Assembly: GCA_004524435.1 (NCBI GenBank)
Contig: SDNO01000005.1
Location: forward strand, 1 to 34,779
DNA from: Candidatus Thorarchaeota archaeon
Lineage (GTDB): Archaea > Asgardarchaeota > Thorarchaeia > Thorarchaeales > Thorarchaeaceae
Length of the DNA: 34,779 nucleotides
Direction of reading: 5' to 3'
Part shown: piece after piece, positions 17,294-26,757 of the stretch
Layout: each line of letters opens with the position of its first letter
Position numbering within the stretch: the stretch's first letter is position 1
Translations under genes and position numbers: made by a program
Notes under the pieces: model-generated
Told to the model about the DNA's origin: nothing
Database searches by the model: none
Seen by the model: the letters and a program-made list of their open reading frames with translations, nothing else

Positions 17294-20206
17294 ATGGCTG
17301 ATGACAGTGCAGGCCTATTACGGGGCTCAAAGAGCTGGGCTGTTTTATACGCCATGTCGTCCTTGAAGCACAACAAGATTCGAAGCGTGGGGATAGCTCT
17401 CCTGCTAGCAGTTGGTGCAGCACTTCCCACTACCGTCTTTGTTTGGACGACCACAGGGTCAAGAGTGGCAGTTCATGACTATTTTTCCAATTATGCATAT
17501 CAACTCCGGGTAAGCTCGGGAGAGACTCCAAGTGAACGGACAGTCCTGACAGGCATGAAAGAAACAGTGGAGAGCGATCCATTCGTTGAAACGGTGGATG
17601 TTATTCCATCTTCCGTTGGCATCTTGACAGGGGAATATCTAGAGGATTGGCTCTTCTATTCTATTGGAGCACCTAACTACGCAGCGGGAAAGAAGGATTG
17701 TCGTTTCTTGATTTTAGACAATGAAACTATCTCACACTGGAGGCCTGAGTTTGACTATCGGGGTAACTTCTCTCTGTATCCCGGACAGATTCTGGTTTCT
17801 GAGAAGTTTGTGGATTACACCGAGGACTGCCATGGCGTGACGCTCGAAGTGGGTGACAACGTCACCATGGACCTGCTGCTTGAGGCTGACTGGAGATACT
17901 ATGGTTTCACCTATCAATCGGATATCCAAGTCAAGAAACTGGTGAACTACACCATTGCCGGAATCTATCAAATCAGAAACCTGTTGGGGCATATAGGTGA
18001 CTCATTCATATCGATGACCCGTGCAAACCGGGATCCGGAAGATCTGTTTGACTATGTGCCTGTCTTGGGGATTGATGACTCCATCATAGTTCTCCGTGAT
18101 GAATTCTATGAGAATGAAACAAGTCTGGTCTTCAAGGAGGGTTTCTTCAAACCGGGTTTCTTGATTCGTGGTAATCAACAGAACTTGGTGGATGCAGGAG
18201 TGGAGATGGCAGCGGACAATATGCGTGCAGTCAAGACACGGTTGTCCGAGAGCTATCCTGGTATCAACTTCTTGGGGCACCAAGAGCTCAAACAACTTGA
18301 TACCGCCCTTTCTACATTTATACGTAGCCAAGTAATCTCAATTCTGGGTTTTCCTGTCCTTGTCATGAGTGTATTACTCACCGTATTCACAGCAGAGACC
18401 TCAATCGTCCGTAAGAAACCGGAGATAAGCACTCTACGGGCAAAGGGCGCCTCTTTCAATCAGATATTCGGTTCTGTAGTAGCCGAGAGTATCATTCTGT
18501 CAGCTCTAGGCATAGTCTGTGGCATATTCTTGGCCCTGATTATGGCTCCCATAATGGGTGCTTCTACAGGAATACTCAGTTATGATTCCCAGAGGTACAC
18601 ACTCTATCTCTCCTTCACGACAGTCCCACCACTGGCAATTGTCATTGCGGTCGCGATAGGTACATACTTGCCAATCTCCTACCTGATTCACGTGTCACGG
18701 CGCGTCGATGTGTCCGAGATAGGACAACCAGCATCTACAACACAAGAGCCTGAAGAAATCGGAGAGGAGAACATCTGGCGTTACGTGCTTGCCTTAGGAG
18801 GGGTGCTCAGTCTGTTGCTTGCATTGCCAGTTTTGGTGGAACCTGTGGGAATGATTGCAGTGCTGGAGATCCTAATCATGACGCTGCTTCTGTTCATTGC
18901 CTCATATCTGGGATCACGTGCAATGCAGCTCGTTACAGCTAGGCTATCAGTCCTGACCTTGGGACGACTAGGAGAGAAGGGGCTGTATCTTGTGCAGAGC
19001 CTGCGGAGAAGGAGAGGCACGTTCATCCCACTGATGCTGATTCTCACGCTGACCCTATCGACGACGTCCATGATGATGATTCAAAGTGCGAGCTTCGGAC
19101 AGACGGCGGAGAGAGAGATTGCCTATGCGGTCGGCGCGGACCTGAGAGTTGAATGTTCTAGCAAAGGTTTGGATTATGGAAATATCATCAAGGTACATTT
19201 TGGTGTGAATCATCTGACACCCGTCGTAGAAACTTGGGGAAAGCATCAAAATCTCGGAATCATGTTGGAAGGAATTGACCCCATTCAGTATTTGGATGTT
19301 GGAAAGTTCTCCGATCAGACCTTTGTCGGATCAAATCCGTTTCAGGTTCTCTCTCTTCTTGCACACAAACCAAATGGAATCGTGCTAAGTGAACACCATG
19401 CGTCAATCTGGAACATCACTATAGGTGATGAGATTCCGATTGGATTTGGCGGTGCAGTTCTGAACCCAGTCAGAGAGTTCGAAGTCGTTGGGCTTATGTA
19501 CAGTGCACCTGGTTTTGGTGGAGCAGCAAGGGCCACAACACCCGTCAATACCATTTCGGCATTAATGGATATGGGAGTTGGGTTCAATGGATTTGCATTG
19601 GTGAACGTGGACTACTTAGTGACTGAGGGCCAGCTCAATGGTGTGAAGATGTTCCTTGGGGATATGACCAATCGTACTCATATCCCGATAATGAAGCGGG
19701 CACTTGAAGCAGACATTGGAGTGCATGTCTATGCGCTTGATGCATTGGAGTTGAGCGATGATGCATATGCCGTAGGATTGTATGTCGCAGGGGTTCAGGG
19801 ATTGACAATGATTGGATATCTAATGTGTGCCCTCCTTGGGCTTGCCTCAATCGGGCTATTTCTCAGTTCTGCGATATTGGAACGTCGAATTGAGTACGCT
19901 ACATTCAGAGCGTTGGGGGCAACAAAACGGGACATTGTTGAACTGGTGTTCGGGGAGTTTGCCGGGTTGATATTGGCTGCCTTTTTGATAAGCACTATAC
20001 TGGGCGTTGTGTTCGGCTACTTTCTGAGTAACATGACCTTCCTCATATCGCCTTTCTCCTCACTGCTCGGAAATCTATTCACTTACCCAGCTGATGTGTT
20101 GGCACTGACACTGTTCTTGGAGATGGCAGTAATGGTTGGGACATGCTATCTCCCGGCAAGAGATGCAGGAACAACAGATCCCGTGAAGTGCCTTAGGAAT
20201 CTCTGA
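17294..20206 (+). CDS. FtsX-like ABC transporter permease (MacB/FtsX type)
   Basis: N-terminal TM, large extracytoplasmic domain, 2x FtsX-like segments (ISTLRAKGASFNQIFGSVVAES; YATFRALGATKRDIVELVFGE). ORF track start 17264; ATG 17294 has AGGTGG upstream. Confidence 0.88.
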   Translation: MADDSAGLLRGSKSWAVLYAMSSLKHNKIRSVGIALLLAVGAALPTTVFVWTTTGSRVAVHDYFSNYAYQLRVSSGETPSERTVLTGMKETVESDPFVETVDVIPSSVGILTGEYLEDWLFYSIGAPNYAAGKKDCRFLILDNETISHWRPEFDYRGNFSLYPGQILVSEKFVDYTEDCHGVTLEVGDNVTMDLLLEADWRYYGFTYQSDIQVKKLVNYTIAGIYQIRNLLGHIGDSFISMTRANRDPEDLFDYVPVLGIDDSIIVLRDEFYENETSLVFKEGFFKPGFLIRGNQQNLVDAGVEMAADNMRAVKTRLSESYPGINFLGHQELKQLDTALSTFIRSQVISILGFPVLVMSVLLTVFTAETSIVRKKPEISTLRAKGASFNQIFGSVVAESIILSALGIVCGIFLALIMAPIMGASTGILSYDSQRYTLYLSFTTVPPLAIVIAVAIGTYLPISYLIHVSRRVDVSEIGQPASTTQEPEEIGEENIWRYVLALGGVLSLLLALPVLVEPVGMIAVLEILIMTLLLFIASYLGSRAMQLVTARLSVLTLGRLGEKGLYLVQSLRRRRGTFIPLMLILTLTLSTTSMMMIQSASFGQTAEREIAYAVGADLRVECSSKGLDYGNIIKVHFGVNHLTPVVETWGKHQNLGIMLEGIDPIQYLDVGKFSDQTFVGSNPFQVLSLLAHKPNGIVLSEHHASIWNITIGDEIPIGFGGAVLNPVREFEVVGLMYSAPGFGGAARATTPVNTISALMDMGVGFNGFALVNVDYLVTEGQLNGVKMFLGDMTNRTHIPIMKRALEADIGVHVYALDALELSDDAYAVGLYVAGVQGLTMIGYLMCALLGLASIGLFLSSAILERRIEYATFRALGATKRDIVELVFGEFAGLILAAFLISTILGVVFGYFLSNMTFLISPFSSLLGNLFTYPADVLALTLFLEMAVMVGTCYLPARDAGTTDPVKCLRNL

Positions 20207-20299
20207 GATTTCTTCTTGGGTGACTTGTTGAGAGGTATTCTTGCGCTGAACTTCCTATTGATTAGGTAAGCAAAGCAGCCCACTCTGGGGTCCTCTGAA

Positions 20300-21277
20300 A
20301 TGGATGAAAATGGGTACCGGGCGTTCTTGAAAGACAGAAACCTCGATGATGAGAAAATCACAGACTCAGTTGCTGCAGTCAGACGCCATGAAGAATATCT
20401 TGAGGATAATGACAAGTCGCTCACATCTGCGGACAGACAGGATTTCCGAGCCTATGTTTCGATACTCATGGAAAAAAGAAACAACTCCTATGAAGAGTTC
20501 TATGCTTTGGCAAGGTATGCCTATTTCATCGGAAATCTTGAAACATATCTCGGTATTCTTGAATTAACAGATGGTGCCGATGTCATGGAGGTGCTTTCAG
20601 ACGCACTTGCGGATGAGATCGGAGATAGCTGGCGCGAGCAGATATTCGAGGACATCACTTTGCCACCACTGGGAACTCCGTCAGGGGAGAAGAACAAGGT
20701 TGCCCAGATTGTGATACAGAGAATCGAACGGCTTCTTGATCAGGAAACATGTGAAGAGATTCTGTCTAAGGTTGCTCATGGTATTCCGCGAGAGTACTAT
20801 GAGAAGGAAAGGCAGAAGTATCTTGACGCAGGCAGTCTACAGGAATACGTCAAGAGAAAGAGAGCAGATGCCATCGAGAATCTCGTGAAACATCGAGAGG
20901 AGGGGACCCTGTTCTACACCCAAGAGATCACAGATGAAGTCCTTGACTTTGTGAGTTCTCGGCCTGATATCCTTACTGGGGAACTCAGAGAGGACGTCAT
21001 TTATCACACGAAGATTCCTTACATGACCAAAGAGTATCTAGCTGAAACAGACGAAAGAATGAAGCGATTCTATTACTGCCACTGTCCTTGGGCCCGCGAG
21101 AGTATCTTGGATGATGATATTGATGTGTCGTCTACCCTCTGCTATTGTAGTGCCGGTTTCACAAAACAGCCCTGGGAAGTGGCACTTGACCAACCGCTAG
21201 AGATTCGCTTGGTGAAATCTGTGCTGAAAGGCGACCTTGAATGCAGTTTCGAGATACAGCTGCCGAAGGACATCTGA
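20300..21277 (+). CDS. Uncharacterised protein, DUF6144-like
   Basis: C-terminal CHCPWARESI...CYCSAGFTKQPWEVALDQPLEIRLVKSVLKGDLECSFEI; family name from memory. Confidence 0.6.
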   Translation: MDENGYRAFLKDRNLDDEKITDSVAAVRRHEEYLEDNDKSLTSADRQDFRAYVSILMEKRNNSYEEFYALARYAYFIGNLETYLGILELTDGADVMEVLSDALADEIGDSWREQIFEDITLPPLGTPSGEKNKVAQIVIQRIERLLDQETCEEILSKVAHGIPREYYEKERQKYLDAGSLQEYVKRKRADAIENLVKHREEGTLFYTQEITDEVLDFVSSRPDILTGELREDVIYHTKIPYMTKEYLAETDERMKRFYYCHCPWARESILDDDIDVSSTLCYCSAGFTKQPWEVALDQPLEIRLVKSVLKGDLECSFEIQLPKDI

Positions 21278-21342
21278 AGCTGAGGAATCATTGCCGTAGT
21301 GCATAGTCTGTCGTCTTCCGATATCTGTCGCACTACACGTAT

Positions 21343-21972
21343 CTACCGAAAGGGGACAAATCTGAATTCTCCGTGTTGTGTGATTTTTGGAGGATCGTCC
21401 TTGAGAATCCGCGTCATCACTTGATAACCGTCTACCGATACTGGAATGACCATTATTCCCTTCTGCTTCAGCTGTGTCATCAGTGGATCTGGTATCTCAC
21501 TGGCTCCCGCAGTGACAATGATTCGATCATAGGGCGAATCTGGGGGATAGCCCTCATAGCCATCACCTTGTACAATTTTCACATTTTCAATCTCGGCCGC
21601 TCGAAGATTTATCTTGGCCGTTTCTGCAAGAGTAGAAACAAGTTCCACAGATACTATGCCACCCTCCTTTCCAACCAGCTTGGACATCACAGCAGCATTG
21701 TAGCCCGAGCCTGCCCCTATCTCCAATACGGACTGCCCTTCATGGAGATCAAGTAGTTGAATCATATACGCTACTGTATATGGTTGGCTGATGGTTTGAC
21801 CATGTCCGATAGGCTGGGGATAGTTGGCGTACGCGTCTTTTCGGTATGGCTCTGGAACGAATATCCGGCGGTCTATCTGGTCCAATGCATCCAGAACCTC
21901 CTTCTCGATTCCCATTCTCCGGAGTTCGTCTAGTAACCGTTCCTTGCGTTTTGTCGTATTCATCTGACCCAT
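21343..21972 (-). CDS. pcm: Protein-L-isoaspartate O-methyltransferase
   Basis: FVPEPYRKDAYANYPQPIGHGQTISQPYTVAYM and VLEIGAGSGYNAAVMSKLVG. Confidence 0.93.
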   Translation of the reverse strand: MGQMNTTKRKERLLDELRRMGIEKEVLDALDQIDRRIFVPEPYRKDAYANYPQPIGHGQTISQPYTVAYMIQLLDLHEGQSVLEIGAGSGYNAAVMSKLVGKEGGIVSVELVSTLAETAKINLRAAEIENVKIVQGDGYEGYPPDSPYDRIIVTAGASEIPDPLMTQLKQKGIMVIPVSVDGYQVMTRILKDDPPKITQHGEFRFVPFR

Positions 21973-21994
21973 CCTTCTAGTTCAAAACGCTGCA

Positions 21995-22960
21995 TCAGCC
22001 AAACTGTTCGTATGCATCTTCCAGCTCATCAATACGCTTCTCTACGGTGTCCTCGGAGAACTCATACTCGTCCACAAGCATCACTCTGATTGCCTCATTA
22101 TTCGGAGGCTCCCATAGAACGGAATAATCCTCCTCGGTTTCCATGTCTTGGTAGAGACCCATGATAGCCTGCCAGTCAAAATCGCAGCCCGCTCTATCAA
22201 ATGCTTTGGGGATATCGTTTTGCTTTACGAGCTTGAGGCCCCGTCTTGGCCCTATGCCCCGGATGCCTCTAGGATGATAATCGGTTCCCATCATTATTGC
22301 TATGGCAATCAATTCATCATGCGAAATTCCGAGGGTATCAAGGATGTCTTCTAGGACTAGGAGCTCAGGACCACTTGTCGCTCTCTGTGATTTGGAGAGT
22401 CTTCGAACTAGCCTAGGCGAGCCATGTAGAAGTGTATCATAGTCTGTAGATGCCGCAGCATAACAGCCCCCCTTCTGTACCATCAATGCTGTCTGAGCGT
22501 CAGCCTCGGATGGCGCCTGGATAACAGGAACACCGATTGCTTCCAAGAAACGCTTTGAAGAATCAATTATCTCTGGCGTCAGTCGCGCGGTGCGTGCTGC
22601 GTATTTCTTCATCTCTGCAGTCGCACCCGCTTCCTTTGCTTGGGCTAGTTTCTCCGCAGCATCGGACTTCCTGTCAGAGCGACTTCGAATAGTCTGCTCT
22701 TTCAGCTGAGGAGGGAGACCATCAAATACGTATGCTAACTTGATTCCTCGATTGAGAAGATTCGCCGTTCTCGGCAGAAGACCCAGCAAGTGCGATGTCA
22801 CCTTACCATCAGATGTGCGAAGATACTCACCATCTGGTTGCCGGATGACACTGAGGAACTGATAGATTTGATTGTGGGCATCCACAGCCAGTGTCTTATG
22901 TCTAAGACTGGCAATGTCGATTTCCGTGGGTGTGACCAGTTTTCTCAGATTTGTTCCCAT
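21995..22960 (-). CDS. fen: Flap endonuclease FEN-1
   Basis: MGTNLRKLV start; VFDGLPPQLK; APSEADAQTALM; STDYDTLLHG; MGTDYHPRGIRGIGPRRGLKLV. ORF track extends to 23050. Confidence 0.95.
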   Translation of the reverse strand: MGTNLRKLVTPTEIDIASLRHKTLAVDAHNQIYQFLSVIRQPDGEYLRTSDGKVTSHLLGLLPRTANLLNRGIKLAYVFDGLPPQLKEQTIRSRSDRKSDAAEKLAQAKEAGATAEMKKYAARTARLTPEIIDSSKRFLEAIGVPVIQAPSEADAQTALMVQKGGCYAAASTDYDTLLHGSPRLVRRLSKSQRATSGPELLVLEDILDTLGISHDELIAIAIMMGTDYHPRGIRGIGPRRGLKLVKQNDIPKAFDRAGCDFDWQAIMGLYQDMETEEDYSVLWEPPNNEAIRVMLVDEYEFSEDTVEKRIDELEDAYEQFG

Positions 22961-23158
22961 GTTCTTCCCAGACCATTCTCCCGGATAGAGCATTACGATA
23001 TCTCTTTGCTGCGATCTGACGATTCTACCGGCATGGTAAGGGGAGTTCATTAACTATATAAAACTCTGGCTTTGTCCGAACTCCGAAAAAGCATCTCGCA
23101 CGGTATGGATTAACTAGCCGGTGGTTTTGCTATAACTCCAGGATAGGCTTGCAGAAGA

Positions 23159-23235
23159 TGGTCGGAGCGGCCGGATTTGAACCGGCAACCGATGGATCTA
23201 CAGTCCATTGCTCTGCCAGGTTGAGCTACGCTCCG
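23159..23235 (-). tRNA. tRNA-Tyr (anticodon GUA), C1-G72, CCA encoded
   Basis: CGGAGCG/CGCTCCG acceptor, loop CTGTAGA, T-arm GCCGGTTCAAATCCGGC, ACCA end. Confidence 0.95.
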
Positions 23236-23300
23236 CAAGGGGGGAGCACAGCGATTTTCCTTTAAAGATTTCCCATTTAGTGCACAAGCGCATTCCATAA

Positions 23301-23327
23301 GAGATATCTCCCGATTCTCCGGGAGAT
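23301..23327. other. Hairpin upstream of GNAT gene
   Basis: ATCTCCCG-ATTCTC-CGGGAGAT, 8-bp arms, overlapping the palindrome GAGATATCTC. Confidence 0.4.
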
Positions 23328-23375
23328 TCATCATCTGCGAGTACATAGTTTGAATCATGAATAGAGGCGATTAGT

Positions 23376-24350
23376 CTGAGTTTTCGGGTCAGGGAATGGA
23401 ACCGACAGGGTGATTGGGATAGTTTCGCAAGGTTGTCTTGGGGGACTGCAAAGGCTACGAATAGCGCATACCATCAGGGACTTGTGAAGACAAACCCGGG
23501 CAAGACGGGGGAGGAGCTATTCCGTATATACGAAGAGGAACTGAAAGAGTTCGATTTTGACAATGAGCGATGTAGAGTCTTTGTAATTGAAGTCGAGAGG
23601 CGCTTTGCGGGGTATGTGTGGCTCAGCATCCGTGACAGCAGAGATAGTTGGGAACTGACCCGACCTATGTGGATTTATGATATTACTCTGCATTCTGACT
23701 ATAGAGGGCGTGGTCTTGGAAGAATCTTAATGAAACGAGCTGAGGAATGGGCAATAGAGCAGAAGAGAAACTTGGGATTGTTCGTTCACGCGCACAATGA
23801 GCCAGCGATTCGACTCTATGAGGGCGAAGGATACGTTGTGAAATCGACTCCCATGACCTTGAGATTTTCGGAGATGGATAGTGCATCTCGGCTCTCAGAG
23901 CGTCTTGAATTTCTAGAGGATGACTATCGAAACAAGAGAAGGGGGAAACAGGTTGCCCATGACAGATTTGCACGGTTGGTCCGATTCAGTGAAGAAGCCA
24001 ATGATGAAGAAATCGCCACAGCCTATCAGAGTTTTGTGGACTCCTATACATCAGATGAGTTGGAACATTCACGCTTCGTGGCTAGTAGAGAGGGAAAGAC
24101 AACCGGAGTCTTGTCGGTTGGACAGGCGCCTTTCCGCAAGGACATCGGCATGATCTATGAACACGCACTGGTCAACGGTGATGAAACAGTACAGCAGGCG
24201 TTCTTGGCAAAGGCTGTCAGTTGGGCTCAGGACCGGGGACTATCGGCACTTTACATCCTTCTCCATGCCATGGATGATTTCAGGCCTTCTGTGTTAGAGT
24301 CTGCTGGCTTCGTAGTTCCGGGCTACTTCATGGAGAAACGGCTGATATGA
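23376..24350 (+). CDS. Tandem GNAT-domain acetyltransferase
   Basis: LHSDYRGRGLGRILMKRAEEWAIEQKRNLGLFVHAHNEPAIRLYEGEGYVVKSTPMTL, then a second degenerate GNAT half. ORF track start TTG 23433; the frame upstream reads LSFRVREWNRQGDWDSFAR, a GNAT-like N-terminus. Confidence 0.85.
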   Translation: MSFRVREWNRQGDWDSFARLSWGTAKATNSAYHQGLVKTNPGKTGEELFRIYEEELKEFDFDNERCRVFVIEVERRFAGYVWLSIRDSRDSWELTRPMWIYDITLHSDYRGRGLGRILMKRAEEWAIEQKRNLGLFVHAHNEPAIRLYEGEGYVVKSTPMTLRFSEMDSASRLSERLEFLEDDYRNKRRGKQVAHDRFARLVRFSEEANDEEIATAYQSFVDSYTSDELEHSRFVASREGKTTGVLSVGQAPFRKDIGMIYEHALVNGDETVQQAFLAKAVSWAQDRGLSALYILLHAMDDFRPSVLESAGFVVPGYFMEKRLI

Positions 24351-24371
24351 AACCCGTTCATAGGCAGGACT

Positions 24372-24397
24372 TTGCTGGTAGGTATCTCTACCAGCAA
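24372..24397. terminator. Strong hairpin after the GNAT gene
   Basis: TTGCTGGTAG-GTATCT-CTACCAGCAA, perfect 10-bp arms, 20 nt after the stop codon. Confidence 0.5.
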
Positions 24398-24534
24398 GAA
24401 GAATTACCTCCCATCTTGGTGTAGCCAAGCCGAAGGAATCGGCTAGTCTGGGGCCTGTCCTAGTCTTATCTCTCGGAACCTTGAAAGGGCTTGGTGTTCT
24501 TGACTGAGATAGCATAGAACAGGGAGGTCCAGAC

Positions 24535-26757
24535 CTGAACGATTCCCCCATTGAAAGTATCTTTCCAATCTCTGAAGTCAATCGGATTGCAGAGAGGGAA
24601 TCAACGGGTTTTGGCAGAAGACACTATCGTCCAGTATATGTCATGCACAAGTGGTGGGCGAGACGGTTGGGTTCCGTGTTTCGGACGATACTATTGTACA
24701 CTCTGGCTGATTCCAGTCTAGAGGGATGGGATGGCAGTCCGGAGACCCTCTGGCAGTTCTATGCTCGCGATGTAATTATGGAACCAAAGACTGTACTCGA
24801 TCCAATGATGGGTGGCGGTACCACCATTGTTGAGAGCCTTAGGTTTGGATGCAGAGTCATAGGTGGAGACCTTAATCCTGTAGCTTGGTTTGTGGTTAAG
24901 AAACAGGTAGAAGACTTGGATACGAGGCTGCTTGAGCAGAGTCTGAAGAAACTGGACAATGATCTGGGCGATGACCTGCGTCGTTACTATGTGACAAGAT
25001 GCCCCGTATGTGGAAGAGATGCTGAGGGGCTCTACTATTTCTACACAAAGATGGTATCATGTCCTGACTGTGGCAGAGAGCTGCCATTGGTCAGGGACTT
25101 CTTTCTTGCTCGCTCTCGCAGGGAAGAGACGGATGTTGTGGTGTGTCCTATCTGTTGGAATGTCTTTGAAACCCCAGATGCACAGAAGTATACAGCATGT
25201 CCTCAGTGTGGCCATGAGTTTATTCCGAAAAAGTCCGGCCATGTGAGGGGGAGAAGTTTCAGGTGCTGCGGTAAAGAGTGTGGCTCCTATAGCATTGTGG
25301 ATTATGTGCGGAAGAACGGGCGACCCTCAGAAAGGATGTATGCCGTGGAGTTCTACTGCCCCCATTGTGATAACGAAGGAGATTCAAGGCTTAAGAACGG
25401 GAGGGGATACAAGGCAAGTGATGACCAAGATGTACAGCTTCTCGAAGCTGCACGTGAAGAGTTCGTGAGAATAGGAGACAGGTTACCCATACCAGACACG
25501 CGTATTCCTGATGGGGTTGAAACCCGACGGGCGCTGAACCATCAGTATGAGCGGTTTCGAGATATGTTTAACCAACGTCAGCTGCTGAACCTCGGTAAGA
25601 TATATCGTTGGATCTTGCAGGAAGAGAATGCGAATCTGCGGGAGTTTTTGATTCTTGCATTCTCTAATTGCTTGAAGTACAACAATATGTTCTGCAAGTA
25701 CAATGCAACGAGAGGTTTCATAACCGACATATTCCGTACGCACTCCTTTTCGCCCTCGATGGCACCTGTCGAGTGCAACTGTTATGATACAACAAAGGGA
25801 AGGGGATCCTTCAGTGCTTTTGTGAACTTGGTCATTGAAGGAAAAGAGTATTGCACGAGTCCTTTCGAGAGACACTTTCACCAGGGACAGATGGTGAAGA
25901 CTCGAACAGAAACACCAATCTCCGGGAATGTCGTCGGTAGTTACAGACAGTTGGAAAGTCCCGGGGACACCCTCTTGGTGTGTGGTTCCTCTGGTCACCT
26001 AGAGATACCAAACGGCTCAGTCGACATTGTGGTTACTGATCCGCCATACGCGGACAACGTGATGTACTCAGAGCTATCGAATTTCTTCTATGTGTGGTTG
26101 AAGATTGGATTGGATAACGACTATGACGAGTTCAGAAGTACACTGGTTCCTTGGAAATCGGAAGTGATAGCAAATAGAGTGCAGGACAAATCACCAGATG
26201 ACTTCCTAGCTGGGCTACGAAGTATTCTTGAGGAAACAAATCGGGTGCTGAAGGAAGATGGAAAACTTGTCTTCACGTTTCATCACAGATCCTTGGATGC
26301 ATGGTCTTCTGTGCTACAGGCTGTGCTAGATGCAGGATTCTTCATCCGGACAATCTATCCTGTTAGGAGCGAGATGAAGGCGTCCACTCATTTTCTAGGT
26401 AAGAGCAATATCAAGTACGACATGATTATTGTCTGTAGGAAGCGAAAAAGACAGGGAAAGTCCATCACCTGGGCTGAGTTGGTTTCGGAGATTCAGGCCT
26501 CTGCAACTCACTTGATGAAACGTATGGACTCCTCAGGTGAGGAGTTGGGGCGGCTAGATAGATATGTCATTGCCGTTGGGAAGTGCTTGGAGCTCTATTC
26601 ACAGTATTATCCGCAAGTCATCGAAGAGCAGATGCTGGTAGATGTGAGAACCGCTGTTGAAAGAATTGAGAATTGGATTCTTGATATCGGTTTCAAACAG
26701 ATAGGAATTGGGGTAGAAGACCCAGAATTGCAAGAATCACTCCAGCCAGAATCATAG
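24535..26757 (+). CDS. Zn-ribbon-containing DNA methylase (COG1743/DUF1156-type)
   Basis: IESIFPISEVNRIAERES...RPVYVMHKWWARRLGSVFR (DUF1156-like), LDPMMGGGTTIVESLRFGCRVIGGDLNPVA, multiple CxxC pairs, VVTDPPYADNVMYSELSNFFYVWLK. ORF track start 24643; conserved N-terminus extends to CTG 24535. Confidence 0.85.
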   Translation: MNDSPIESIFPISEVNRIAERESTGFGRRHYRPVYVMHKWWARRLGSVFRTILLYTLADSSLEGWDGSPETLWQFYARDVIMEPKTVLDPMMGGGTTIVESLRFGCRVIGGDLNPVAWFVVKKQVEDLDTRLLEQSLKKLDNDLGDDLRRYYVTRCPVCGRDAEGLYYFYTKMVSCPDCGRELPLVRDFFLARSRREETDVVVCPICWNVFETPDAQKYTACPQCGHEFIPKKSGHVRGRSFRCCGKECGSYSIVDYVRKNGRPSERMYAVEFYCPHCDNEGDSRLKNGRGYKASDDQDVQLLEAAREEFVRIGDRLPIPDTRIPDGVETRRALNHQYERFRDMFNQRQLLNLGKIYRWILQEENANLREFLILAFSNCLKYNNMFCKYNATRGFITDIFRTHSFSPSMAPVECNCYDTTKGRGSFSAFVNLVIEGKEYCTSPFERHFHQGQMVKTRTETPISGNVVGSYRQLESPGDTLLVCGSSGHLEIPNGSVDIVVTDPPYADNVMYSELSNFFYVWLKIGLDNDYDEFRSTLVPWKSEVIANRVQDKSPDDFLAGLRSILEETNRVLKEDGKLVFTFHHRSLDAWSSVLQAVLDAGFFIRTIYPVRSEMKASTHFLGKSNIKYDMIIVCRKRKRQGKSITWAELVSEIQASATHLMKRMDSSGEELGRLDRYVIAVGKCLELYSQYYPQVIEEQMLVDVRTAVERIENWILDIGFKQIGIGVEDPELQESLQPES

